NCBI GenBank assembly: GCA_905116865.2
Contig: CAJHNH020004557.1
Location: 866,036-930,035, forward strand
Length of the DNA stretch: 64,000 nucleotides
Source of the DNA: Candidula unifasciata
Taxonomy: Eukaryota > Mollusca > Gastropoda > Stylommatophora > Geomitridae
Direction of reading: 5' to 3'
Positions 43,691 to 54,189 of this stretch are shown here, one piece after another. The first letter of the stretch is position 1; the number at the start of each line of letters is the position of its first letter. The notes beneath the pieces are model-generated. The model did not search any database. It worked only from the letters and a program-made list of their open reading frames with translations, and was not told where the DNA came from. A program made the translations under genes and the position numbers.

Positions 43691-44500
43691 AATATATTAT
43701 TATATTTTTTCACTATTCATCACATTATCATAATTATTCTTATTAATCACTTATAAAAGGCCTATGTCATTTGAGGCTCCCACCGCCCTAGAAAATTATA
43801 AAGAAGCTCAGTTTCCCCCTTCCCATTTTGTCTTCTATATATCGTGCCCCTGACTGGGTGTTGGGACGGGAAGGTAGCAGTTCTGATGGCCATGCTTCGC
43901 GGAAATTGTCATGGCTTCTCTAGCATTCCGTAGTTTATGATACATGGTCTGTTTTATAACGCCATACTTCTCGGTCACCAAAAGGATACACCTTCAGGTG
44001 AACGCCATCTGTCTGTTTACATGTTCAGTGCAGTAAATGCCACAGACCGAGTAGAGGCCGTGATCGTAGTAATTGCCAAGCCACACTTCTCTACACCTTT
44101 AGTAATTTTGCTCTCGGCACTGCCTCGGTACTGAAGTTACAGTGTCTATAAATGACTGCGTGGGAACGTAGTTAATAGAGATACTCTCAGAGAAGGTCAC
44201 AACAAGCAGCGATACACTGTGACTGGCAAACTACTGCTTTGTTTCATCGACTCTGCACACACGCGTATCAAGTTGCCATTTCTAGTGCCTTGTCGGCTAG
44301 CCTGGAGTGGAGTGAGAACGTAAGCTCATTGCATGTGCCATTGTAATCAACCAATGCAAATTATGTTAAAAGAACAAATATTATAACCAATGGAATCCCA
44401 CGTTGTATCCAATGAAATAGAACTTTGTAGGCCATCCATTCAAATCTGTTGATACAATCACTAGCTCGTTTAACCCACCAATGAGATGTAAGCATCGAAG
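43691..44500. other. No recognised feature
   Basis: No repeat or gene seen. Confidence 0.4.
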
Positions 44501-44506
44501 AAACAC

Positions 44507-45031
44507 AATCTACATACGGTAACTATGCTAAATGCGATTAGACAATAGATCCAGTCGCTTTGACCAGTGGATTTCCAGTCACTGTGACTTGGAAGGAAAT
44601 ACATTTGTGACTAAAGTCACCAAGGCTGAATGGGACGGATGGAGACTTGGACTAAGTAAGGACACCTTAAGGCGTATAGGGCATATAGGGCTAGACCTAT
44701 ATTGTTATAGACCAATCGGCACAAGATTGGTGATGTGGTCAGTATCACGCCGGCGGCCTTCACTTTCCCGGGACTGCACCCGGTACCCACCCAAGGCTGG
44801 GTCGACCTGGGAGCCAAGGTCATTTTTGAAAAAAGTCCGGCTCCGCCAGGGAGCGAACCCACGACCTTCCGATCCGCGGCGGACGTCAAGCCACTCGGCG
44901 ACTCCCTCTACATACAGTAATTATGCAAAATGCGATTACACAATAGATCTAGTCGCTTTGACCAGTGGTTTTCCAGTCACTGTGGCTTGGAAGGAAATAA
45001 CAATTGTGACTAAACTCACCAAAGTTTAATG
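44507..45031. repeat. ~125-bp direct duplication flanking a SINE
   Basis: 44507-44635 and 44905-45031 share TACATACGGTAACTATGC-like starts, TAGTCGCTTTGACCAGTGG-type cores and CTTGGAAGGAAATA ends, ~10% diverged. A SINE lies between them. Confidence 0.8.
44640..44905 (-). mobile_element. tRNA-derived SINE family B, complete head
   Basis: On the minus strand it starts with a tRNA-like head: GAGTCGCCGAGTGGCTTGAC (A box) and GGTCGTGGGTTCGCTCCC (B box). The body includes GGGTACCGGGTGCAGTCCCG, GCGTGATACTGACCACATCA and ATAGGTCTAGCCCTATATGC, and the tail is GGTGTCCTTACTTAGTCC. It is the reference copy for fragments at 3885, 10590, 25255, 47350 and 51305. Confidence 0.85.
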
Positions 45032-45124
45032 GTGCATACACACGGAGATCTGGACTGCGCGGGAGATGTTAGCAGTGGCAGAGCCAGCCTCGAGTTCCCT
45101 GGCTGCACACTCAGGCGGAATATG

Positions 45125-45250
45125 GCTTTTTTTTTCATTTCTGGACTTCGGCCTTGTTCCGGGATTTTAATTTTGCATGCACGTTTGTTTTAAATATCTG
45201 GTTTATTTGAATGCAGACTGTTGGTTCATTGCCTGTCAGATGCACTCCGA
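45125..45250 (-). repeat. GAA-tailed repeat, fragment
   Basis: Contains GACTTCGGCCTTGTTCCGGG, GCAGACTGTTGGTTCATTGC and CAGATGCACTCCGACTTCGA. Confidence 0.65.
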
Positions 45251-46249
45251 CTTCGACGGGTTTAAAATAAAACAAACGTATGCACCTTTTATCCCACAAA
45301 CGAGGCCAAGTAGAGGGCATTAGCATGGTTTGATGTCTGTACAAATTGTTAGGTCAGGACAGCTGCTATCATCAACGTTTTTGATGTCATTGTTATGAGG
45401 GTGGAACCTCGATTTCGCCAAATGTAAATGTCAGTGGTTGCATTTTTTTTACAGTGGGCTTTGTTGACGTTGGCGTCAGAGTGACCGAAGCTTTAGGGGC
45501 TTACCCTTTATCGGCCGGGCTGCCAATAGGATTTTTTTTTGAAAAACCCAGCTTCGCTAAACAAAACCCCAAGCAATACATAGACAAAGAACAAAAACCC
45601 AGATTGTTAAAATAAACAAAATTTATAGTTACGAAACGAAACATTTACGACTTTTACATAAGGATATATTAAAAAAAAAAAAAACAAGATTTCCCCAAGG
45701 CGTCAAATAAAAACCAAGATCTGGGGGGGGGGGGGGGGGGGGGGACCCAGCATTGGCAGCCCTGTATATAGGGTTTTGGTTGGAAATCTTATCACAGCGT
45801 GGAGGCTCCCCACCTACCCCAAACCTCCCTTCTCTCTCTGTCCCTCTATCTCTCTCTATCTATCAAACACACACACACGCGCGGGTAGTAAATTGGTTAC
45901 TACATCTCGGTCTTTATGGAGGATCACATAGCCAGACTTTGAGTGAAGGCTCATACAGCGATGATCGTCTATTTGTTTCCCTCCGGTTGTAAGGAAAGGT
46001 AGTTCAGACAAGTTGAGGAACCAAGCATTCTCCAGGAGCTGTCAGATCAAAAGGGCAATACTCTACGCTTGTCGGACCTCCCTTTCTAAAACAGCTGCCA
46101 GGCAAAGCTAAGTATCTGATCCGCCCTTCGATAACAGTTTTCAGGTTGTGATTCCCCGTTCTTAGATATGCCTAATATCCTTCACAGTGCGCTGCTGTGC
46201 CGTGGACACAAGTGAGATATCAGGTTTGGCTAAATCTGCCCCACATTTA
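45251..46249. other. No gene recognised
   Basis: Holds a ~21-base G-run at 45723 and low-complexity CT/CA tracts at 45830-45885. No exon supported. Confidence 0.4.
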
Positions 46250-47282
46250 TCGTTACAGGGAACAGCTAGTGCCGACTTCTGTTATACTGTAGCTCAATCA
46301 TATCTGACAAAGTTAACAGAGAACAGCAAGTACCGACTACTGTTATACGGTATGAGCTCAGTCATATCTGACAAAGTTAACAGAGAACAGCTAGGACCGA
46401 CTACTGTTATACGGTAGCTCAGTCATTACTGACAAAGTTAACAGCTAGGACCGACTACTGTTATACGGTAGCTCAGTCATATCTGACAAAGTTAACAGAA
46501 CAGCTAGGACCGACTACTGTTATACGGTATGAGCTCAGTCATATCTGACAAAGTTAACAGAGAACAGCTAGGACCGACTACTGTTATACGGTGGTAGCTC
46601 AGTCATATCTGACAAAGTTAACAGAGAACAGCTAGTACCGACTACTGTTATACGGTAGCTCAGTCATTACTGACAAAGTTAACAGAGAACAGCTAGGACC
46701 GACTACTGTTATACGGTGGTAGCTCAGTCATATCTGACAAAGTTAACAGAGAACAGCTAGTACCGACTACTGTTATACGGTAGCTCAGTCATTACTGACA
46801 AAGTTAACAGAGAACAGCTAGGACCGACTACTGTTATACGGTGGTAGCTCAGTCATATCTGACAAAGTTAACAGAGAACAGCTAGGACCGACTACTGTTA
46901 TACGGTAGCTCAGACATATCTGACAAAGTTAACAGAGAACAGCTAGGACCTACTACTGTGATACGGTAGTAGCTCAGTCATATCTGACAAAGTTAACAGA
47001 GAACAGCTAGTACCGACTACTGTGATACGGTAGTAGCTCAGTCATATCTGACAAAGTTAACAGAGAACAGCTAGTACCGACTACTGTGATACGGTAGTAG
47101 CTCAGTCATATCTGACAAAGTTAACAGAGAACAGCTAGTACCGACTACTGTGATACGGTAGTAGCTCAGTCATATCTGACAAAGTTAACAGAGAACAGCT
47201 AGTACCGACTACTGTTATACGGTAGTAGCTCAGTCATATCTGACAAAGTTAACAGAGAACAGCTAGGACCTACTACTGTGAT
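46250..47282. repeat. ~60-66-bp satellite array
   Basis: About 16-17 units with CATATCTGACAAAGTTAACA, GAGAACAGCTAGGACCGACT and ACTGTTATACGGTAGCTCAG. Variants differ by GTAG insertion, GGACC/GTACC and TTATAC/TGATAC. The last five units share TGATACGGTAGTAG, a local homogenisation. Confidence 0.93.
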
Positions 47283-47349
47283 ATGATAAAATTAGTTTAA
47301 CTAGACACATCAACATGCTAATGTTAAATAAAGCCTAGGTCAAGTCTAT

Positions 47350-47432
47350 TGGGGAGAAAGAGTTAGATCTATATTTTATAGACAAGTCGGCACTCACTGG
47401 TTGCTATGGTCAGCATTACGCCAGATCTATTT
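47350..47432 (-). repeat. tRNA-derived SINE family B, fragment
   Basis: TATATTTTATAGACAAGTCGG and ATGGTCAGCATTACGCCAG only. Confidence 0.55.
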
Positions 47433-47639
47433 AAATACTCAAAACTAGTCTATGTAAATACTAAACATTATTGACATTTAAAAAATATTTTCATTGTTGA
47501 ACTGAAAACTGACATCAGAGCATTCATGACATTCCCATAACCGCTGCATCCTCATCTACAGCAACCAGCGAAGAGTTCCATTGGTGTGCCAAAAGCAGTT
47601 TCATTAAATTTTTCTATCTTGCTTGTCATCTGAGTTTCG

Positions 47640-48061
47640 TTCGTTCGTTTGTTCGTTCGTTCGTTCGTCCATCACAAGTGATGAGGACCGTCTTTCTTTC
47701 ATCCACTGCAGTTACATGTTTATGAGTCCGGAGGTGACTTATGAGTCCAATAAGTGCACGGAAGAGTCTGGGGCAGTGTGAGTAGCGCACAGTGTCTGTA
47801 GATGAAGAGCCTGTTTGGCGGTTCTTTCTGGCCAGTCTTCGCTGTTCAGCTGCCCTTGTTCTAGATGCCTTGCAGATCCTTGCACCTTCTCGAATATATC
47901 TGCGCCATAAAGTCTGGACTTGTGCTGCAGCCTCCCGGGTGTCCGTGTTTATACTGAAGGCTTTCAATGATGCCTTAAATGTGTCCTCTGAGTATAGATT
48001 CGACCTGATCCTCCGGTCCCTCCAGCCTGTACAGTTGTCTCCACACCATAATAGTCTGTTG
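47640..48061 (-). pseudogene. LINE C-terminal tail with zinc-finger-like end, remnant
   Basis: Minus strand reads LLWCGDNCTGWRDRRIRSNL, TFKASLKAFSINTDTREAAA, VQTLWRRYIREGARI, RRLARKNRQTGSS and YSHCPRLFRALIGLISHLRT-H. LINE proteins of this type end with a CxxC...FRARIGLxSHxRTH finger; here only one cysteine of the pair is seen. (TTCG)n at 47636-47667 follows. An hAT MITE abuts its upstream edge. Confidence 0.75.
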
Positions 48062-48259
48062 CAGTGATTCCCTAACTGTGCGCCGCGGCCCCCCGGGGAG
48101 CCGCGACCTTTTCACAGAGGCGCCGCGAAATATCGTAAAATCTTCACAATTAATTTAACCAAGACACGAATATTCATACTTTTACTTAGGTTAGAGCACC
48201 ATGGAAAAATTGTTAATTCAAAAAAGAGCGCTGTGATCAAGAAAAGTTGGGAAACACTG
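48062..48259 (+). mobile_element. hAT-like MITE, second family
   Basis: Termini CAGTGATTCCCTAACT and AGTTGGGAAACACTG are inverted repeats. GCCGCGGCCCCCCGGGGAGC and AGAGGCGCCGCGAAAT lie near the left end. Flanks GTCTGTTG and TTCTATTG agree at six of eight positions, a decayed 8-bp target duplication. Confidence 0.75.
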
Positions 48260-48480
48260 TTCTATTGTTTAGAAAGCTGGAACACAATGGTTACCTTAAA
48301 ACAGGTACCGGGCGGGGACACTGGTGCTCTGTGGTACGACTATACCACAGACTGAGAATAATAAGCATTCTCTGTTATAGAAAATGATAGAGACTAGGAC
48401 ATCGAATGACTGGCAGTGGTATAAAACATGGGATAATATCCTGGGTGTCTAGCAGAGCGTGAAGGGAATGTGTAGCTCTT

Positions 48481-48516
48481 AAAAAAAAAAGGGGGGGGGG
48501 GGGGGGGGGGGGGGGG
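48481..48516. repeat. A-run joined to a long G-run
   Basis: About ten A then about 26 G. The longest of many oligo-G tracts in the window. Confidence 0.9.
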
Positions 48517-48653
48517 TTCAGTGAGCTAGAGCTTTATACTCTATCATCGGAGATCCACTTAATGCTCTGCTGGAACCAGAACATCGATTTTCGTGCTTGT
48601 TTACAGAACCAGAGAACCAGATTTTCCTGTTAGTGATTTATTTATGTATTTGT

Positions 48654-48654
<1 letters not shown>

Positions 48655-48707
<53 letters not shown>
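48655..48707. repeat. (CT)n microsatellite
   Basis: Uninterrupted CT repeat of ~50 bases. Confidence 0.95.
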
Positions 48708-48768
48708 ATATCGGAGGGATTGGTTGAACTAGCAGTTTATGACTGAGGGGGGGGGGGGGATGAGTGTG

Positions 48769-49341
48769 GTGTCCCTACTGGGAGGGACAGAGGAAGACAT
48801 ACAGTCACGTCTGAACAAAGCTAGAGCTGCTTTTGGAAGGATAAGGCAAATCTGGAAATCCAACAATTACTGCAGAGGAACGAAACTCCGACTCTACAAG
48901 AGCATCATTTTGCCAGTTCTTCTTTATGGAGCGGAATGCTGGAGAATGACCAAAAAGGATGCACACAAGCTGTCCACCTTCCACCACACATGTCTACATA
49001 GAATTATCACAATTTTCTGGCCAGATACAATCTCAAACACTAAACTACTTCAAGCCACAAACCAAGAAACTTTAGACATTATGATTACCAAGAGAAGATG
49101 GAAATGGCTTGGCCACGTTATGAGAATGACTTCTGATATACCTGCCAAAACAGCTCTCACATGGACACCAGAGGGAAAGAGAAAACACGGGCGCCCAAAA
49201 ACAACATGGAGACGAACGATGGAAAGTGACCTGAGTGCGGCATCTTTGACATGGAAAACTGCACTGAAGATTGCACAGGACAGGAAAGCATGGAAAGTCC
49301 TCTCTGAAGCCTTATGTGCCACTAGGCATAACGAGAACTGA
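48769..49341 (+). pseudogene. LINE reverse-transcriptase C-terminal region, 5'-truncated but open
   Basis: About 190 codons without a stop: GTEEDIQSRLNKARAAFGRI, KLRLYKSIILPVLLYGAECW, RMTKKDAHKLSTFHHTCLHR, FWPDTISNTKLLQATNQE, RRWKWLGHVMRM, LTWTPEGKRKHGRPKTTWRR and a final ALCATRHNEN before TGA. This is the full-length C-terminal third of a LINE protein, downstream of the catalytic YADD core, which is absent. A G-run and (CT)n lie directly upstream at the truncation point. It is the least damaged LINE piece here, so probably the youngest. Confidence 0.88.
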
Positions 49342-49686
49342 AATTGTTATAAAGTAGCACTCGGTGAATATTTTTTGTGTGTGGGCATGTTAGAGAGTCG
49401 ATGTTTATTAAATAAAATCAAAGTTAGTAGCACCACTCACACACACACGCATACAGCCCCTCCATCCCACATTTCAGCGGCTGGCTTGTTGCTTCAACGA
49501 TATGGTAATCGGGTTCACAGAAACCAGGCTGGTATGCCTGGATGATATTTGGCCTGCCTTGAATCATTTCACAGTTTATCCTTCCTAGACAAGATTGCTG
49601 CTTCACTCGTGTCTGCTGCTTTCATTTGCCGAAGGCGCTGTCCGCCCTTCCTCCCTCGACAATCAGCTGGTTAGGTTTAGGTTTAA

Positions 49687-50092
49687 ACAGCGGATCAACA
49701 TTATGGCACAAGGGTAGTAACTCACAAGTGATCCGTTCTACTTCTAACTCAGACTTGAAGTCAGAAAAATCTCAGCCCAGTGCACGAACTCCGTAGCACC
49801 GGCGAGGATCATGAGATACTTTTTAGTAGATTTTCAACTCCAGATTTTGCCAGGGCAGCGCCGTTAGGCTGCTCTTTTCGATTTTCAACTGCCAATGGAA
49901 TTTTTACGTGCGCAGCAATTCACACGTGTGTCCGATCGGTCTCCTTCTGCCGCTCCTCCCCTCCAACTTTACTACCGCCACTATGTACTTACCAAAAAGC
50001 AATGGCAAACTACTGGACGTAAATTTACCTAGAAAAACCACACAACAGCCAGGGTTGGTTCTGCAACTTCCTGTAAAGGATACGCAACTAAC
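49687..50092. repeat. Interspersed repeat joined to SINE-A body
   Basis: 49687-49940 matches 23790-24053 (CGTAGCACCGGCGAGGATC, CGCCGTTAGGCTGCTC). 49985-50092 matches the SINE at 8272-8508 (GCAATGGCAAACTACTGGAC, GGATACGCAACTAAC). Together they may be one longer element. Confidence 0.65.
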
Positions 50093-50097
50093 CTATC

Positions 50098-50310
50098 TAT
50101 GTACTCAAGTTTTCTCCTTCTAGTCACATGACCAAAGAATGTAGATTGTCTCTTTCTGATTTGGGCAGTCAGTTCTCTTTGTGAGTCAGTTTCTTTCAAG
50201 ACATCTTCACGACTCTTTTCATCTGTCCAGGACATTATTATCAGAACTCTTCGCTGGCTGCTGAAGATGGGGACGGAGCGCTTATGGGAATGAGTGCTGT
50301 GATGTCGGTT
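50098..50310 (-). pseudogene. LINE C-terminal fragment
   Basis: MSWTDEKSREDVLKETDSQR then ELTAQIRKRQSTFFGHVTRR, a well-known LINE block. An adjoining segment at 50233-50310 resembles LINE tails near 22700 and 47550. Confidence 0.75.
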
Positions 50311-50342
50311 CTTGAATCAAATCAAATCAAATCAATCTGTCC

Positions 50343-50637
50343 AGGCCCCTGTGTGGGTTCCGGGGCCCCATTGTGGGGAAAACAAGAATAGACCCACTGC
50401 CTCCCCAAAAGCATGTTGTAAGAGTCAACTAATTGGGGAGCTTCCTTTGAAGACGGAGTGTGTCTGCCGGAGAGGCAAGGAACCAACAGTCTGTATTCAA
50501 GAGAATGAGATCTGTAAAACTGATGCACACGCAACACTCAGGTTCTGGAGCAGGACTGCAGTTCAGTTGTAGACGAGCAACCAGAACCTTCCGCCAGAGT
50601 TTACAGCTGGTGAACGCGAAGAAGAAGAAGAAGAATC
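50343..50637 (+). repeat. GAA-tailed short interspersed repeat, full-length
   Basis: Best full copy: CCCCTGTGTGGGTTCCGGGG, GAATAGACCCACTGCCTCCC, AGAGTCAACTAATTGGGGAG, GAACCAACAGTCTGTATTCA, GTTCTGGAGCAGGACTGCAG, AGTTTACAGCTGGTGAACGC and (GAA)5. Confidence 0.88.
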
Positions 50638-50639
50638 TG

Positions 50640-51300
50640 TCCAGGGTATTCTCATAATTCGTCTATAAAACCACCTCTCCGCAGCTTCTTAAAAAAGTTT
50701 TTACTAATTTATCAACTGTCCATGATTCACATCCGTATAACAACAATATATATAAGCTTACGAAGATTCAAACCCGGGTCTGGCATGAGAATCCTGAGTT
50801 CTTAACCCATTCACCCAGCATGTAGACACCACCATGTTGTCTTGCATGCACAAATGTCTATGTTATGTCGGTCACGTGGCATTTGAGTAATCAAGGTGTT
50901 TGTGGTGTCACGATCCCGGCATCGATACAGCAGCTTAGTTCCCAGGTAAAGATGTCTCGTCTGTTTGTTTACGAGCAGCGGTATTTGTACGTGCCAGTAT
51001 TGATCTGGTAATCAAAGGCGACGACGTCACTGGGGCCGAGTAGCAGCAGTGCCACCTGTTCAGTTTCTCCAGATGCTGTCACATGACGATGTGGCGTGAT
51101 TGAGGGGGGGGGGGGGGGGGGTATGGTGTCAGGATTAGACGTTGCCATGTTCAAATCTCGGCATAAAGCGGAGCCTTAGTTGAAAATCATCTTAACGTTA
51201 ACGGAGGGTCTTGCTAGTCACACTCGCCTTCACTATGGGCTGTGAGTCTTATGCCTCGTCATAGCATAAAATAACACTATCGTTGGAAAGACGGAAAGGT
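50640..51300. other. No gene; scattered tRNA-like remnants
   Basis: Minus-strand GGGTTAAGAACTCAGG and GACCCGGGTTTGAATC (50765-50820) look like a decayed SINE head. A G-run lies near 51104. No exon supported. Confidence 0.4.
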
Positions 51301-51304
51301 AACT

Positions 51305-51462
51305 ACAGTAAAGGTAAAAGTAAAGGACCCATCTTCAAGCGTATTGGGTATATAGGGCTAGACCTATATTTTATAGACCAAACGGCACTTGGTGGGTGAT
51401 GTGGTCAGCATTTAACTGGACCTGTTGTCCACTCAAGGCTGGCTGGGTCGACCTGGGAGCCA
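51305..51462 (-). repeat. tRNA-derived SINE family B, fragment
   Basis: Contains AAAGGTAAAAGTAAAGGACC (tail complement), TATAGGGCTAGACCTATATT, GATGTGGTCAGCATTTAAC and CTGGGTCGACCTGGGAGCC. Confidence 0.75.
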
Positions 51463-51894
51463 AAGCCATTAAAAAAACAACACACACAATTCTGGACCAA
51501 CAACAACAATAAAAAACCATTGTTTTCTAATGGTTCCTGATATCTCTTCGCAAAATTTGTGGATGTTCTGAAATAGGTTCATAGGTCGGTCTAGTGTGAC
51601 ATGGGAAGGAAGAGATGGCGTCCGTCTCATATTAGCCATAGCAGTCACTGGGTGCCGGTTGGTCAGTAAAAATGTCAATGAAATATTCATCATGCCCATT
51701 CAGCAGGTTCTTGATAGAATTTCGCCCCCCCCCCCGCCTACCTAAACGCCCTATCACAACTACCTACCTAGTTGTCTCACAGTAAGTTACTTGTGTATTC
51801 GCCTATCTCCTGCTATCACATTTCTCAAAATTCCTTGAGGATTTAATGTATCCCCTAATTTTCTGTTCTCGCTCCTGCTCCTTGCTCCTGAACC

Positions 51895-52245
51895 AGGTGG
51901 TTACACTAGATAGCATACAGAGTGCAGCCAAGACTTACCGTATCATTAACCCGGTTTGGTGACGTCAGCAGCATACCTGGTCAGATGGAGACGGTCTTGG
52001 CGCAGATATGCGGGTCATTCTGGGTTGCACCATAGACACCACAGTTGTGTGTTTGCGATACATCCTTGGTTTGTCGACTGTTGCAGGTAGGCACAAGGTG
52101 CTGCAGGTGAAATCATATCCTAGAGTAGCTGCAGACACAGATCACCCTTTGCACGAAGCTCTGGACACAGTTAAGGCTCAGCGGCTGACGAGGAAAGTCA
52201 TGGATGACACAATCAGACATGTTTGCATCCTGAAGATGTAATGGT
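51895..52245 (+). pseudogene. LINE reverse-transcriptase C-terminal fragment
   Basis: VVTLDSIQSAAKTYRIINP, then MRVILGCTIDTTVVCLRYIL, GLSTVAGRHKVLQVKSYPRV and AADTDHPLHEALDT. This is the RxILGCTxDT...MR..LGLP....RH...Q...Y...A.D..HPLH order found downstream of LINE RT cores. One stop interrupts it. Confidence 0.75.
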
Positions 52246-52273
52246 ACGGACATATAATCAGATCTGACGGCCT

Positions 52274-52555
52274 CTACTTTTTCGTATTCACCGCCTGTAA
52301 ACACCGACAGAAAGCTCGGGGTGTTCGTCCACCCCGGACTTTTCTTCTCTAGAACCCGAGTGTTGCATGTACATCCGTTTCACACAACTGGCTTATTTGT
52401 ATGCAGACTATTGGTTCCTGGCCTCCCAGGCAGATGCGCCCCGACGTCGAAAGGATATGCCTATTAGTCGACTTCTACGACATGCTTGTTGTTGAGGCAA
52501 TGAGTCTATGTTTGTTTTCCCCATAATTGGGCCTCTAAACCCACATGGGGAAAAC
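52274..52555 (-). repeat. GAA-tailed short interspersed repeat
   Basis: Contains TTCACCGCCTGTAAACACCG, CACACAACTGGCTTATTTG, CTATTAGTCGACTTCTACGA and GGGCCTCTAAACCCACATGG. Confidence 0.8.
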
Positions 52556-52699
52556 GGGCTTTTTAAAACCGTAGCACATAGCTCATGAGAGAGGACGAGG
52601 CAGACCGTGGATAAACTGGGTACACAAGTTGACTGACTGAAGCCCTATAATACTGTACTTTTCCGGGGCTATCGTGTTTGGGATGAGCTAAAATGAAAG

Positions 52700-52702
<3 letters not shown>

Positions 52703-52758
<56 letters not shown>

Positions 52759-52911
52759 TTTTTTTTAAAAACCGGGTCGGTCTCCCAAATTCCCAGTCCG
52801 GCAGTCCGAAGGACTAAGTCGGCTCTCGGTGACTTGGTTTGTAACCGATCCCGGGCTCTCTTGGCCAGACCCAGTGCAGCAAAGCTACACTTTGATCTTA
52901 GCCAAAAGGTC

Positions 52912-52987
<76 letters not shown>
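52703..52987 (-). mobile_element. Retrocopy with U2 snRNA 5' end inside a (GA)n tract
   Basis: (GA)n runs ending GTAGA occur on both sides (52703-52757 and 52917-52987). Between them, on the minus strand, a ~160-bp insert starts at 52917 with CTTCTCGACCTTTTGGCTAA and GATCAAAGTGTAG (52885-52917), the U2 snRNA 5' region with small changes, and ends in an A-run (AAAAAAAATCTAC). The remaining ~125 bp does not look like U2. A-tail and repeated flank suggest LINE-mediated retroposition of a chimeric RNA. Confidence 0.7.
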
Positions 52988-52989
<2 letters not shown>

Positions 52990-53094
52990 TAGTAGACAGT
53001 AATATAGTCTGGATTGGGCAGGGAGATAATCGTCGCATGATGAAATAATGAGCAGCGGGCACTTCTTTGTCCGGAATTCTCTCAGTAATAACGC

Positions 53095-53343
53095 TTACTA
53101 CAAATGAGTCACTGGACCATTATCCGTGGACAGAAGACATCTGTTTACCCTCTCCAACAACTACATACCTGGCTGCCATATGCACCGAGAAAGCACCCAA
53201 CTCACAGATTACACAGGAAGTAATTAACTTCCAACTCCCGAGAGGCACTGCTCGTTTTTGTTCTTGTCCTGAAGTTATCGATGATCTCTTGCCTCCCTTT
53301 GTTTACTCGCAGAATTTGCTGCGACTTCACTGGAGGATAATCT
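53095..53343 (+). pseudogene. Possible Ty3/gypsy-like pol fragment
   Basis: An open frame ends TEKAPNSQITQEVINF, CSCPEVIDDLLPPFVY and LLRLHWRII. This resembles the linker between RNase H and integrase in gypsy-type pol. No flanking LTR or other domain is seen. Confidence 0.3.
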
Positions 53344-53625
53344 GAGGGGCTGACGTCACCGAGAGCTAAGACAATTATGTGACTAGATAAAAGGGTCAGC
53401 CTGTTCAGATGTATTATTGTATGAGAATGGTATGTGACCTTTATTGTTTGCAGCGCGCTTTTTCTTCTTCTGATGGTATTCCTTTTATTTTCTGGCTGTA
53501 GTAAGAGCCATTTCTTTTCGTTTTCACTGTGCTTCAGGTTGTCGTGTGATTGACGTTAAATGCTTTAAGTCCATTAGGTTAGGTCTTGATTGTGTGGCTG
53601 GTCAGTCTCTGGAAGACTGTCTATA
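53344..53625. other. No recognised feature
   Basis: Short stretch without repeat or coding signal. Confidence 0.4.
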
Positions 53626-53681
53626 CTATGAAATCCGCATAGTATCGATATTGACATATCGATACTATGCGGATTTCATAG
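53626..53681. repeat. Perfect 26-bp-arm palindrome
   Basis: The arm CTATGAAATCCGCATAGTAT + CGATAT is followed by a 4-base TGAC loop and its exact reverse complement. No mismatch in 26 pairs. Confidence 0.97.
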
Positions 53682-53689
53682 AGGTGTAG

Positions 53690-53843
53690 CGATGAATTAT
53701 AATCTGCTATTATTCCACAAAATATGTTAGCAAAAATCTGGGTTTTATGTTTATAACTCATTTTTTAAAATCTATGTGGCCCGCGATAAGGTTGGTAATT
53801 CAAAATATGGCCTGCAGACCAAATAAAAGGTTGCCTACCCCTG
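53690..53843 (-). mobile_element. Possible hAT-like MITE, one end
   Basis: The minus strand begins CAGGGGTAGGCAACCTTTTA, a typical hAT terminus, followed by CTGCAGGCCATATTTTG. The opposite end is unclear. Confidence 0.45.
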
Positions 53844-53977
53844 TTGGAAGCCATCACACGCTCAGACAAGTATAGACTTGTTTTTAATTGGATGTGGCAG
53901 CTAAATCTTCTCCAAGACAAGGTGGTCAGTCTCACAACAACACTTTTATGACAGGTCTGATAAATTAGTGTTACTAT

Positions 53978-54171
<194 letters not shown>

Positions 54172-54189
54172 CTCCTCCTCCTGCTCCTC

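Noticed and set aside
44840..44905. A functional tRNA gene on the minus strand
   Set aside because: A and B boxes are present but no proper acceptor stem or anticodon arm; it continues into a SINE body shared with other copies.
52885..52917. A functional U2 snRNA gene
   Set aside because: Only the first ~33 bases match; the branch-site pairing region and Sm site do not follow, and the insert has an A-tail.
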